A DNA stretch of 64,000 nt from Synechococcus sp. BSA11S (GCF_014224355.1 NZ_VNWP01000003.1:124001-188000), one strand, 5' to 3'. Shown: positions 28,968 through 39,658, counted from the stretch's first letter. Program-made: numbers and translations. The notes: generated by a model not told the origin, from the sequence alone.

Positions 28968-29917
28968 ACGACCACCAGCTCGGAGCCGCCCTCAGGCAGC
29001 AGGTGCTCAGCGACCTCCGGCGTGGTCGAGGCACTGAGGGCCGTCGCCTGCAGGCGGTCGCGGGCGACCTCTGCGGCGAGGGACAGAACAACCTGCTTCC
29101 GGCCCTGCGCCATCTGGTGATGTCGGCCGCCTTCGCCAGCGCCGCCAGCCAGAACCCACCCCTCTCCGAGGCGCGGCTGCAGCAACGGCTGATGCAGGAA
29201 GTCGAGGAGGTGTTCACCCCTGCCATCTGCCGGCGCATGGAGAGCGTGGTGGGAGGGCTGCTCGATCTGCCAGCCAAGGGCACCTCAACCCCAACAGCAA
29301 CCAAGCCAGCAGCCCCTGCTCCTGCCCCTGCAGCCGCAACACCAGTCCCGGCGCCGGCCAGCCGAGGCGGCAACAGCGTCCTGCTGGGCTTCCTCGCCTT
29401 CCTCACGGGCGGCCTGGCGGTCGCCCTGGTGGGGGCCGTGATGCTGTTGCGCTATTCCCCCCAGGGCTCCGTTGAGAACCCTTCCGCGACCAGACCCAGC
29501 ACACCGCCGCCGCCGGTGGCCCGACCAACCACGCCGCCCGAGGAACCAAGCCTGCCCACGCCGGAGCCCCCCACCACGCCACTGCCTTCGGCCGACACCG
29601 ACCTGGCCATCGCCAGCATCCGGGGGCTCTACGACGCCCTGAACACCAGGGCCTATGACCAGGCCCGGCAGTTCTTCGCCGGCGCCGCAGGCGATCAGTT
29701 CGATCCTGCCTTCTTCAACCAGTTCGAGCGGGTGAGCGTGGAGGATCTGCGCGAAACCGCTCAGGAAGGATCAACCGTCACCTTGCAGGGCCTGGTGACG
29801 TTCGTCTATCCCGATGGCTCCTCCCAGACCGAGAGCCGCAGTTTCACCGTCGACACCGCCACAATTCCAGCCCTGATCACCGCCAGCGAATTCGCAGGGG
29901 TGATCAGGGCCCGCTAG
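28964..29917 (+). CDS. Membrane-anchored protein of unknown function, last gene of the kinase operon
   Basis: 317 residues in four parts. An all-helical N-terminal domain (1-102) is followed by an Ala/Pro linker (103-135), one transmembrane helix (about 138-162, LLGFLAFLTGGLAVALVGAVM) and a long Pro/Thr-rich stretch (170-210). The C-terminal domain (about 211-317) resembles NTF2/SnoaL-like folds by pattern (IRGLYDALNTRAYDQARQFF, then beta strands LQGLVTFVYPDG). No enzymatic motif is seen. The outward-facing C-terminal domain could sense something outside while the N-terminal domain meets the kinase system; that is inference. The ATG overlaps the phosphatase stop. Confidence 0.75.
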   Translation: MNDHQLGAALRQQVLSDLRRGRGTEGRRLQAVAGDLCGEGQNNLLPALRHLVMSAAFASAASQNPPLSEARLQQRLMQEVEEVFTPAICRRMESVVGGLLDLPAKGTSTPTATKPAAPAPAPAAATPVPAPASRGGNSVLLGFLAFLTGGLAVALVGAVMLLRYSPQGSVENPSATRPSTPPPPVARPTTPPEEPSLPTPEPPTTPLPSADTDLAIASIRGLYDALNTRAYDQARQFFAGAAGDQFDPAFFNQFERVSVEDLRETAQEGSTVTLQGLVTFVYPDGSSQTESRSFTVDTATIPALITASEFAGVIRAR

Positions 29918-29947
29918 TTCAACCAAGGCCAGGCGCCTGTGAGGCGA

Positions 29948-31272
<1,325 letters not shown>

Positions 31273-31301
<29 letters not shown>

Positions 31302-32592
31302 GGGCGGCAGCCGTGAGCACCTCATGGCCCTCCACGGTCACGGCCACATCGTCTTCGATGCGGATGCCGATGCCCTTCCAGCGCTCCTCGATCTCCGGCT
31401 GTCCTTCGGGCACCGCCAGGCGATCGCTCACATAGAGCCCTGGCTCCACCGTGAGGACCATGCCCGGCTGCAGCGGCTGGGGGTGCTCGCCGAGGCGGTA
31501 GGCCCCCACGTCATGGACATCGAGACCCAGCCAGTGGCCGGTGCGGTGCATGTAGAGGTGGCGGTAGGCCCCCTGCTCGATCAGGTCCTCCACCGTCCCC
31601 CTGAGCAGACCGAGGTCGAGCAACCCTTCAACCAGGACCCGCAGGGCCGCGGCGTGAACCTGCTCGGCGTCGGCGCCGGGTGCCACCGTGGCGATCGCCG
31701 CCAGCTGGGCCTCGAGCACGAGCTCGTAGAGGGCCCGCTGCTCGCCACTGAAACGGCCGTTGACCGGGAATGTGCGGGTGATGTCACCGTTGTAGTAGTC
31801 CGACACGCTGCAGCCGGCATCGATCAGGAGCAGATCCCCATCCAGCAGCGGGGCATCATTGCGGGTGTAGTGGAGGACACAGGCATTGTCGCCACCGGCC
31901 ACGATCGAGCCGTAGGCCGGCCCACGGGCCCCCTGCTCCAGAAAATGCTGCTCGATCACCGCCTGGATCTGGCGCTCGCTCAGCCCGGGACGGGCCACCT
32001 CCCTGGCCCGTTCATGGGCTTCGGCGGAAATACGCGCAGCCTCCCGCAGCCGCTCAAGCTCGCCCGGGCTCTTGCGCAGACGCATCTCCTGCAGGATCGG
32101 GCAGGGGGCCACCAGTCCCAGGGCGGCGCGACCCGTGCGCGGCGAGCGATCGAGTTGCTGGGCCCAGGCCTGCAGCACCAGGGATTCCACGGCGGTGTCG
32201 CGGCCCACCCGGAAGGCGATCCCTTCGGCGTCATGGAGGTAGTCGCCGAGCCTGGACGCCAGCTCGGCGCGGGGGTGGGCCAGATCCGCCCCGAACACCT
32301 CAACGGCCCCCTCGCAACCCCAGCGGAAGCCGTTCCAGACCTCTGCGGAGGGATCCCGAGGCTCCACGAACAGCACGAAGGGGTTGTCGCTCTGATGGGG
32401 CAGGAACAGGGCGACGGCTCCCGGCTCATCGAAGCCAGTGAGATACCAGAAGTCGCTCTGCTGGCGGAAGGGATACTCCACATCGGCGTGGTGCCGCACA
32501 AGGGGAGCCGCCGGAATCACCGCGGCCACCCCCCCCAGAGCTTCCAGGAAACGCACACGACGCTGGTGGAACTCGGCCTGGGGGATCACCAT
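31273..32592 (-). CDS. pepP: Xaa-Pro aminopeptidase (M24B)
   Basis: 439 residues. An N-terminal creatinase-like domain (FRQQSDFWYLTGFDEPGA) precedes the pita-bread catalytic domain. The metal ligands are visible: Asp in LLLIDAGCSV and NGDITRTFP, His in RTGHWLGLDVHD, and Glu in LTVEPGLYV and GIRIEDDVAV. It removes N-terminal residues preceding proline in the cytosol with two manganese ions. The ATG at 32592 (MVIPQAEFHQRR) matches the family start. It diverges from the CNNM gene across 84 bases. Confidence 0.95.
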
Positions 32593-32676
32593 GGAATGGA
32601 CGCCTCTAGCGAGAAGATGGCATACCCCATTGAATGAGCGTGTTCCCATGCCGCGAACGGCCGCGCAGACTGCCCG

Positions 32677-33690
32677 ATGAATGAGCTCCTGGGTCTGGCG
32701 GCCCTGGTGGTGGTGATCCTGATCGGGTCGGCGGCCTGCTCCGGTGTGGAGGCGGCCATGCTCACGGTCAACCCCCTGCGGGTCCATGAAGTGGCCAGCA
32801 GGCCGAGGCGGGTTCGTGGGGCCAAAGCTCTGCTCGGCCTCAAGAACCGCATGGGCCGTGCCCTGGCCGTGCTGGTGATCATCAACAACGGCTTCAACAT
32901 CTTCGGCAGCCTGATGCTGGGCAGCTACGCCGGTTGGGTCTTCTCCCGCATCGGTGTCGACCGGGTGGCCCTGCCCCTGTTCTCGGTAGGGCTCACGGTG
33001 CTGGTGATCATGCTGGGGGAGATCCTGCCCAAGGCCCTGGGCAGCCGCCTGGCCCTGCCTGTGGCGCTGGCCAGCGCGCCACCGGTGAGTCTGCTGCTGC
33101 GACTGATGCTGCCCCTGGTGCTGCTGCTGGAGCGGATGATGCCGGCGATCACCGCCGAGAGCGAACTCACCACCGATGAAGAGGAGATCCGTCTGCTGGC
33201 TCGCCTCGGGTCCCAGAAGGGCCAGATCGAGGCTGATGAGGCGGCGATGATCGCCAAGGTGTTTCAGCTCAACGACCTCACGGCCCGCGACCTGATGGTG
33301 CCCCGGGTCGCGGCACCGACAGTCTCGGGCCATGCGCCCCTGGAGAGCGTGCGCGATCTGCTGCTCACCAATGCCGCAGGCTGGTGGGTGGTGCTCGGTG
33401 AGGAGGTGGATGAGGTGCTGGGGGTGGCCAGCCGCGAGAGCCTGCTGGTGGCCCTGGTGGAGGGCCGCGGTCAGGACAGCGCCCTGAGCCTCACCGAACC
33501 GGTGGAGTTCGTGCCCGAGATGATCCGCGCCGATCGACTGCTCACGGCCTTCCGTCGCAGCAGTCATTCGGTGCGGGTGGTGGTGGATGAATTCGGCGGA
33601 TTCGTGGGGGTGATCGGTGCCGACGCCGTGCTGGCGGTGCTCGCCGGCTGGTGGCGACGACCCCAGCCCCCCGCGGAGGCGCAGGGATGA
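32677..33690 (+). CDS. CNNM/CorC-type transmembrane protein (DUF21 + CBS)
   Basis: 337 residues. The DUF21/CNNM membrane domain (about 1-140) has ACSGVEAAMLTVN and LGEILPKALGSRLAL, both diagnostic. An acidic helix bundle and a CBS pair follow (TARDLMVPRVAAPTV, VGVIGADAVLA). Such proteins are implicated in magnesium or cobalt efflux. The C-terminal CorC_HlyC domain is missing, so it is a short form. It is the head of a chain of genes with overlapping stops and starts: this gene, a GTPase, nadD and nadE. Confidence 0.87.
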   Translation: MNELLGLAALVVVILIGSAACSGVEAAMLTVNPLRVHEVASRPRRVRGAKALLGLKNRMGRALAVLVIINNGFNIFGSLMLGSYAGWVFSRIGVDRVALPLFSVGLTVLVIMLGEILPKALGSRLALPVALASAPPVSLLLRLMLPLVLLLERMMPAITAESELTTDEEEIRLLARLGSQKGQIEADEAAMIAKVFQLNDLTARDLMVPRVAAPTVSGHAPLESVRDLLLTNAAGWWVVLGEEVDEVLGVASRESLLVALVEGRGQDSALSLTEPVEFVPEMIRADRLLTAFRRSSHSVRVVVDEFGGFVGVIGADAVLAVLAGWWRRPQPPAEAQG

Positions 33691-35015
33691 GCCGAGCGGC
33701 CGTCAACCCTCCCCCGATCCTTGAGCGCTGTGAACCGTTGCTGCAGCGCTGGCGAAGGCAGTTGCAGCTGAGCGCCCGTGAGCGAGCGTCTCTGGGGCCG
33801 GAACTGGCCGCTTTCGATCGCCAGCTCGTGCGGCTGCAACGCCGGGAATTGCATGTGGCAGTGCTCGGACGGGTGGGGGTGGGCAAATCGAGTCTGCTCA
33901 ATGCCCTGCTCGGCGAACCTCGCTTCGCCACCGACCTGGCCCACGGCTGCACCCGGCAGCAGCAGCGGCAATCCTGGCCCGGAGCCCTGGCCGGGCAGCT
34001 GCAGGTTCAGCTGGTCGACACCCCCGGCATCGATGAAGTGGCGGCCATGGCCCGCCATCGCCTGGCCGCCCGGGTGGCCCTGGGGGCGGATCTGGTGCTG
34101 GTGGTTCTCGATGGCGACCTCAGTCGCGTGGAGGCCGACGCGGTGCAGCAGCTGCTGAGCTCGGGCAAACCCCTGCTGCTGGTGGTCAACCGCATCGATG
34201 GCTGGCCCGCGGCGGAGCGGCAGACCCTGCTGGCCAGCATCCGCCGCCGTCTTCCGGCGGCTGTGCGCCACCTGGAGCTGGTGGCGGTTGCCGCGGCCCC
34301 CAGGCGCGGGGTGCTGCGGGCGGACGGCAGGGTGCGCAGCGAGACACTGCCACCGGCAGTGGAGCCCTTGCGCGAACGCCTCACCAGCCTTCTCCAGGCC
34401 CATGGGGAGCTGCTGCTGGCCCTCAACACCCTGGCGGCCGGCGATCGCTTCAACCAGCGCCTCTCGCAATGGCGCCTGAGGCAGCACCGTCGCCAGGCCC
34501 AGACCCTGATCGGACGGTTCGCGGCCCTCAAGGCCACCGGTGTGGCGGCCAACCCCCTGATCCTGCTGGATCTGGCCGGTGGCCTGGCCCTGGACACGGC
34601 CCTGGTGGTGCAGCTGTGCGAGCTTTACGGTCTGCAGCTGAGCGGACCCCAGGCCAGGGAGCTGCTGGGCCGCCTCTCCGGCCACAGTGCCCTGCTCGGA
34701 GGTGCCCAGCTGGCCCTGCAACTGCTGCTGGGGACCGTGCGGCAGCTGCTGCTGCTGGCAGCGCCGGCAACCGCCGGGCTGTCCCTGGCTCCTGCGGCTC
34801 CGGTGGCCCTGGCCCAGGCGGCCCTGGCCGTGCAGACCACCCGTCAGACCGGGCGCCTGGCCGCCGCCGCCCTGCTGAGCGGGGCCCAGCGGGGCCAGGC
34901 CCGCCCGGGGGCCCTGCTGCGCCGCCTGGTGCGCCACGACCCCCAGGCGCGTCAGTGGCTGGAGGAGTGGCATCAGGAGGGCCGCCAGGCCGTGAACGCC
35001 ACCCTGCTGCCGTGA
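33687..35015 (+). CDS. Era/Der-like GTP-binding protein with C-terminal membrane-associated domain
   Basis: 442 residues. G1 is GRVGVGKSSLLNALLG near residue 60, G3 LVDTPGIDEV near 110, G4 VVNRIDGWP near 168. The C-terminal half from about 280 has long hydrophobic stretches (LILLDLAGGLALDTALVVQLCELYGL and ALQLLLGTVRQLLLL), matching the DUF697/YcjF-type domain that follows GTPase domains in many cyanobacterial proteins. Its role is unknown, possibly membrane-linked GTPase signalling. The ATG overlaps the CNNM stop; the nadD GTG overlaps its own stop. Confidence 0.85.
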   Translation: MSRAAVNPPPILERCEPLLQRWRRQLQLSARERASLGPELAAFDRQLVRLQRRELHVAVLGRVGVGKSSLLNALLGEPRFATDLAHGCTRQQQRQSWPGALAGQLQVQLVDTPGIDEVAAMARHRLAARVALGADLVLVVLDGDLSRVEADAVQQLLSSGKPLLLVVNRIDGWPAAERQTLLASIRRRLPAAVRHLELVAVAAAPRRGVLRADGRVRSETLPPAVEPLRERLTSLLQAHGELLLALNTLAAGDRFNQRLSQWRLRQHRRQAQTLIGRFAALKATGVAANPLILLDLAGGLALDTALVVQLCELYGLQLSGPQARELLGRLSGHSALLGGAQLALQLLLGTVRQLLLLAAPATAGLSLAPAAPVALAQAALAVQTTRQTGRLAAAALLSGAQRGQARPGALLRRLVRHDPQARQWLEEWHQEGRQAVNATLLP

Positions 35016-35626
35016 GCGAACCTGCCGGCCCAGCGGCCTCGGTGGCCCTGTTCGGCACCAGCGCCGATCCGCCCACCCTCGGCCACCGCACCCTGCTGGA
35101 GGGGCTCACCGATCACTACCCGCAGGTGAGGACCTGGGCGAGCGACAACCCCTTCAAGACCCATGGGGCACCGCTGGCGGTGCGAGCCTCCCTGCTTGAA
35201 GCGCTGGTGGAGGGCCTGGAGAAGCCCGGCCTGCGGCTGGACCAGAGCCTGAGCAGCCCCAGGGCGGTGGAGACCCTGGAGCGGGCGAGGCAGCAGTGGC
35301 CGGATGCGGAACTGGTGTTCGTGGTGGGCAGCGACCTGCTGCCCCAGATCCAGCGCTGGTATGCCGCCGATGAGATCCTGCACCGCTGCCGTCTGGCCGT
35401 GGTCCCGCGGCTGGGCTGGCCGCTCGACTCCCTGCAGATCGATCAGCTCAATCGTCGTGGCGGCCAGGTGGAGGTGCTCCCACTGGAGATCCCCGCCGCG
35501 GCCAGCTCCACCATCCGCCGCCACCCCGACCCCCAGCTGGTGCCGTCTGAACTCTGGCCTGTGCTCCTGGAGCAGAATCTCTATGGTCTGCGCTCCTGCC
35601 TGGCGAGCCGACCTCCCCTGCGCTGA
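35012..35626 (+). CDS. nadD: Nicotinate-nucleotide adenylyltransferase
   Basis: 204 residues from a GTG that overlaps the GTPase stop by four bases. The nucleotidyltransferase motif ALFGTSADPPTLGH (a GxFDPxHxGH variant) is near residue 12 and the ISTxxR-like motif ASSTIRRH near 163. FVVGSDLLPQIQRWY fits NadD. The enzyme transfers AMP to nicotinate mononucleotide to form deamido-NAD, the substrate of the adjacent nadE product, so two consecutive steps of NAD synthesis are encoded side by side. Confidence 0.92.
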   Translation: MSEPAGPAASVALFGTSADPPTLGHRTLLEGLTDHYPQVRTWASDNPFKTHGAPLAVRASLLEALVEGLEKPGLRLDQSLSSPRAVETLERARQQWPDAELVFVVGSDLLPQIQRWYAADEILHRCRLAVVPRLGWPLDSLQIDQLNRRGGQVEVLPLEIPAAASSTIRRHPDPQLVPSELWPVLLEQNLYGLRSCLASRPPLR

Positions 35627-37350
35627 TGCGTCTTGCCCTGGCTCAGACCAATCCTCTCGTGGGGGATCTGGGCGGCAACGCCGCCCAGCTGCTGATGCAC
35701 AGCCAACGGGCCGCAGCAGCGGGAGCCGATCTGGTGGTGACCCCCGAGCTCTCGCTCTGGGGCTACCCCCCAAGGGATCTGCTGCTGCGCCCCGCCTTGC
35801 TTCAGGAGCAAACCCGGGTGCTGGATGCCCTCGCCGCCGACCTGCCGCCGGGGCTGGGGCTGCTGGTGGGCCTGGTGAATCCGATCGCAGGAGCCGAGCT
35901 GCCGGCCCTTTACAACGCCGCGGCCCTTGTTCATCAGGGTGTCTGGCGGGTGGTGGCCCACAAACGGCTCTTGCCGAGCTACGACGTCTTCGACGAACGG
36001 CGCTACTTCCAGCCGGGAAATCAGGCCTGCCTGCTGGAGTGGCCAGGGGCTGAGCGGGTCTGGCGCCTGGGTCTCACCATCTGCGAAGACCTCTGGGTGG
36101 AGGAACGGGTCCAAGGCCGCCGACTGGCCGGTGCCGACCCGATCGCGGAACTCGGGCCCCAGCGCCCTGACCTGCTGCTGAACCTCTCAGCCTCCCCCTT
36201 CTCCCAGGGCAAACCGGAACTGCGCCAACGGCTGGCGGCGGCGGCGGCGGCCCGGCTGGGCTGTCCTGTGGTCTACGTGAACCAGGTGGGGGGCAACGAC
36301 GAGCTGGTCTTCGACGGTTGCAGCTTCGTGATCGATCCCGAGGCCCGGGTGTTGCAGCAGCTGCCCTGCGCCACAGTGGCTCTCGACCTCTGGGAGGCCA
36401 TACCCCAACAGACAGCGCCGGCTCCGTGGCCCCCAGCCTCACCGGCACCGACCCCGCTGCCGGCGCCCCTCGACCAACTGTTCCGGGTGCTGGTGCTTGG
36501 GGTGCGCGATTACGCCCGCAAGTGCGGCTTCGAGCGGGTAGTGCTCGGCCTCAGCGGTGGGATCGATTCAGCCCTGGTGGCCGTCATCGCCGCGGCGGCT
36601 TTCGGGCCTGAGCAGGTCCTGGCCCTGCTGATGCCTTCCCCCTACAGCTCCGCCGGATCGCGCCTCGATGCGAGCAACCTCGCCGACCGGCTGGGAATCC
36701 CCCACCAGACCCTGGCGATCGAGCCCCTGATGGCAGCTTTTGACGAGGGCCTGGAAGCCGTTCTGCAGGGGGTGCCCCAGGGACTGACCGCCGAGAATCT
36801 GCAGTCGCGCATCCGCGGCACCCTGCTGATGGCCGTGGCCAACCAGCAGGGCCGGCTGCTGCTCTCCACCGGCAACAAGTCGGAGCTGGCCGTGGGGTAC
36901 TGCACCCTCTACGGCGACATGAACGGCGGACTCTCGGTGATCGGCGATCTCTACAAGACCACGGTGTTCCGCCTCTGCCGGTGGCTCGACAGCGACGAAG
37001 CCGCCTGCTGCCGTAAGGCCTGTGGCCTCCCCGCCAGCGGTGAACTGATCGGTGACGCCATCCGCTCCAAGCCCCCGAGCGCCGAACTGCGGCCCGACCA
37101 GCGCGACAGCGATTCCCTGCCGGACTACGACCAGCTGGATCCCCTGCTCAAGGCCTACATCGAGGAGCTGCGCTCGCCGGAGGAGCTGTTCACCCTGGGG
37201 CAGGTGGACCGGGAGCTGGCACGCCGGGTGTATCGGCTGCTGCGCACAGCGGAATTCAAGCGTCGCCAGGCGGCGCCGCTGCTGAAGGTGAGCGGCCGCG
37301 CCTTCGGCGGAGGCTGGCGGATGCCCATCGCCGCGGGACCGATCGCGTGA
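35626..37350 (+). CDS. nadE: NAD+ synthetase (glutamine-hydrolysing)
   Basis: 574 residues, two domains. The N-terminal nitrilase-like glutaminase (1-260) has TPELSLWGYPPRD (Glu), VAHKRLLPSYDVFDERRYF (Lys) and LGLTICEDLW (Cys). The C-terminal synthetase (285-574) has the PP-loop LSGGIDSALVAVI and STGNKSELAVGYCTLYGDM. It makes NAD from deamido-NAD using ATP and glutamine. The ATG shares one base with the nadD stop (TGATG). Confidence 0.96.
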   Translation: MRLALAQTNPLVGDLGGNAAQLLMHSQRAAAAGADLVVTPELSLWGYPPRDLLLRPALLQEQTRVLDALAADLPPGLGLLVGLVNPIAGAELPALYNAAALVHQGVWRVVAHKRLLPSYDVFDERRYFQPGNQACLLEWPGAERVWRLGLTICEDLWVEERVQGRRLAGADPIAELGPQRPDLLLNLSASPFSQGKPELRQRLAAAAAARLGCPVVYVNQVGGNDELVFDGCSFVIDPEARVLQQLPCATVALDLWEAIPQQTAPAPWPPASPAPTPLPAPLDQLFRVLVLGVRDYARKCGFERVVLGLSGGIDSALVAVIAAAAFGPEQVLALLMPSPYSSAGSRLDASNLADRLGIPHQTLAIEPLMAAFDEGLEAVLQGVPQGLTAENLQSRIRGTLLMAVANQQGRLLLSTGNKSELAVGYCTLYGDMNGGLSVIGDLYKTTVFRLCRWLDSDEAACCRKACGLPASGELIGDAIRSKPPSAELRPDQRDSDSLPDYDQLDPLLKAYIEELRSPEELFTLGQVDRELARRVYRLLRTAEFKRRQAAPLLKVSGRAFGGGWRMPIAAGPIA

Positions 37351-37428
37351 GGGATCACTGCTGAATACGCCTGGAAAGCTGGCGATCGGGCGGCCAGCCC
37401 GCCAACCTGGAAGGAGCTTCTCAATGGC

Positions 37429-38568
37429 ATGGCCAGCATGGGCCCGGCGGCACCGATCGCGAGCATCGGTGTTCCCAGGGAGATCAAACGGGACGAACAG
37501 CGGGTGGCCCTCAGCCCCGATGGGGTCAGGGAGCTGGTCTCCCAGGGACTTGAGGTGCGCGTCGAGGCCGGAGCGGGCAACGGTGCGGGCATGGAGGATG
37601 AAAGCTACGCCGAGGCTGGAGCACGGCTGGTCGACCGCGAGGAGGCCTGGGGCGCCCACCTGGTGGTGAAGGTGAAGGAACCTCAGCCGGAGGAGTTCCC
37701 CTTCCTGCGCAGCGATCAGGTGCTGTTCACGTACCTCCACCTGGCCGCCTATCCCGAGGTGGGCCAGGCCCTGCTGGACGCGGGCACCACCGGTGTGGCC
37801 TACGAAACTGTTCAGCTCGACAACGGCAACCTGCCGCTGCTGGCGCCGATGAGCGAGATCGCCGGACGGCTGGCCGCCCAGGTGGGCGCCCACCTGCTCG
37901 AGAAGCCCCACGGCGGCCGGGGGGTGCTGATGGGCGGCTGCGCTGGAGTGCGGCCGGCACGGGTGATCGTGCTCGGGGCCGGCACCGTGGGCTGGCATGC
38001 CGCCAGGGTGGCCGCGGCCATGGATGCGGAGGTGTTCCTGCTGGACCACACGCCCCAGCGCCTGCGCATGCTCGAGCCCCAGCGGATCGGTCGGATGGTC
38101 AGCCTGGTGAGCAACAACAGCCTGATCGAGCGGCTGGCGCCCAGTGCCGACCTGGTGGTGGGGGCCGTGCTCACTCCGGGCAGCCGGGCCCCGACCCTGG
38201 TGAATGAGGATGTGGTGAAGCGGATGAAACCGGGTTCGGTGATCGTCGACGTGGCCATCGACCAGGGGGGCTGCATCGCCACGAGCCGCGAGACCACCCA
38301 CACCGAGCCTGTGGTGACCATCCATGGCGTGCAGCACTACGCCGTGGGCAACATGCCCGGGGCCGTGCCCTTCACCTCCACCGAGGCCCTGGTGAGTGTC
38401 ACCTTGCCCTACATCATGGGCATCGCCGGGCGGGGACTGGTGGAGGCGGTCACCGAGCGGCCCGAGCTGCTCTCCGGACTCAACACGGTGGATGGGGCCG
38501 TGTGCCATCCCGGAGTGGCCAAGGCCCTGGGGATGCCGACCCGCCATCCGATGGCCTGTCTGCGCTGA
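37429..38568 (+). CDS. ald: Alanine dehydrogenase
   Basis: 379 residues. IASIGVPREIKRDEQRVAL and VRVEAGAGNGAGMEDESY are the substrate-domain signatures, the Lys in VVKVKEPQPEE is catalytic, and NAD binds at VLGAGTVGWHAARVA near 182. It interconverts alanine with pyruvate and ammonia. The ribosome binding site AAGGAG at 37411-37416 supports the ATG at 37429. The last 89 bases overlap the convergent DUF3326 gene, an unusually long antisense overlap. Confidence 0.95.
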   Translation: MASMGPAAPIASIGVPREIKRDEQRVALSPDGVRELVSQGLEVRVEAGAGNGAGMEDESYAEAGARLVDREEAWGAHLVVKVKEPQPEEFPFLRSDQVLFTYLHLAAYPEVGQALLDAGTTGVAYETVQLDNGNLPLLAPMSEIAGRLAAQVGAHLLEKPHGGRGVLMGGCAGVRPARVIVLGAGTVGWHAARVAAAMDAEVFLLDHTPQRLRMLEPQRIGRMVSLVSNNSLIERLAPSADLVVGAVLTPGSRAPTLVNEDVVKRMKPGSVIVDVAIDQGGCIATSRETTHTEPVVTIHGVQHYAVGNMPGAVPFTSTEALVSVTLPYIMGIAGRGLVEAVTERPELLSGLNTVDGAVCHPGVAKALGMPTRHPMACLR

Positions 38569-39658
38569 GCTGCTCCAGAGACGGCAGGGGCCGCCGCAGA
38601 GCATCGGGCTGCAGCCCTTCGCGCAGGGCCAGCACCATGCCGGCGGCCTCGGCATAGCTGGCTGCGGCGATCGCGCGCAGGCCAAGGTCCTCGGCGCTCA
38701 CCTTCAGCACCGACTGATTGCCCTCGACGGCGATCAGCGGGATGCTTCGCTCCGCGCAGGCCAGAACGGCCTCACCGCCAAGGGCGCCGGCAGGGGCCAC
38801 CACGGCACCGATCCGGCTGGGGTGGATCAGCGACTCACCAAGGTGGTCCATCAGGGGCTGCGGCCCGACGGGGAACAGCTGGCTTGCGAGCGGACCCAGG
38901 GGAATCAGGTCGGGGGCCCGACTCAGGCCCACCAGAACGCAGGGCAGAAAGGTGTGGCCCAGTTCTTCAGCCGCAGCCAGGGGATCCAGCCGCGGATCCA
39001 GAGGCAGGGAGGCCAGGGCCGGAGCATGGGCGCAGGGGAGCCCCAGCTGGTGACTGAGCAGATGACTGATCACCGCTTCTGCACCGGCCAGGGCATCCAC
39101 GCCGCTGCCCTGGCGGTAGGAGGCCAGCGCAGCACTGCCGGGATCATCCGGGAAGCGGGCCACCACGGCGATGGCGGTGGCACCGGCCCGCTTCAGACGT
39201 TCCCCGGCTCTGATCAGGGCATCCGGTCGGCCGAGTCCACCACTGCTCGCCCCGCTGGCCGCCAGCGAAAGGGTCACATCCAGGGGAACGTCGGTGCTGA
39301 GAACAGGGCCGATCGACAGGCCCAGACTGGCGCGGCAGGCCTCAGCGGCCTGCAGGTGGCGCAGCCTCAGGTCCTGCTCGATGCCCGCATCCAGCAGCAG
39401 TCCCACCCGCTGCGCCGCCACCGGGGCCAGGGCCAGATCACCCGCTGCGAAACGATTCAGTCCCCAACCCTCCACGTAATGAATCCGCGGGTCACTCCAG
39501 TAGAGGGCCGCCGCGTTGAGGGCATTGGGATGGGTGATCAGGCAGCCTGAGGCCGCTGCCAGCAGCCTGGCGGCGGGCAGGGCATCGCCGGCATAGCCCC
39601 CGATGGCGCAGCCGATCCCGGTGGGGATCACCAGCAGGGTGGGCAGAGGCCGGCTCAA
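38480..39658 (-). CDS. DUF3326 family protein
   Basis: 392 residues. LLVIPTGIGCAIGGYAGDALPAARLLA, CLITHPNALNAAALYWSDPRI, YVEGWGLNRFA, and GALGGEAVLACAERSIPLIAVEGN match the DUF3326 family, found in cyanobacteria and some other bacteria. The function is unknown. The N-terminal Rossmann-like GTGIG pattern suggests a nucleotide or phosphate ligand. It overlaps the preceding small gene by four bases and the 3' end of ald by 89 bases on the other strand. The last 30 residues are Pro/Gly-rich and may be non-conserved. Confidence 0.85.
   Translation of the reverse strand: MSRPLPTLLVIPTGIGCAIGGYAGDALPAARLLAAASGCLITHPNALNAAALYWSDPRIHYVEGWGLNRFAAGDLALAPVAAQRVGLLLDAGIEQDLRLRHLQAAEACRASLGLSIGPVLSTDVPLDVTLSLAASGASSGGLGRPDALIRAGERLKRAGATAIAVVARFPDDPGSAALASYRQGSGVDALAGAEAVISHLLSHQLGLPCAHAPALASLPLDPRLDPLAAAEELGHTFLPCVLVGLSRAPDLIPLGPLASQLFPVGPQPLMDHLGESLIHPSRIGAVVAPAGALGGEAVLACAERSIPLIAVEGNQSVLKVSAEDLGLRAIAAASYAEAAGMVLALREGLQPDALRRPLPSLEQLSADRPSDGGSASPGPWPLRDGTRPHPPC

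Noticed and set aside
24420-29917. Tellurite-resistance (Ter) operon
   Set aside because: The TerY-P triad is present, but TerB, TerC, TerD/E and TerZ-type genes are not, so a tellurite function cannot be claimed.
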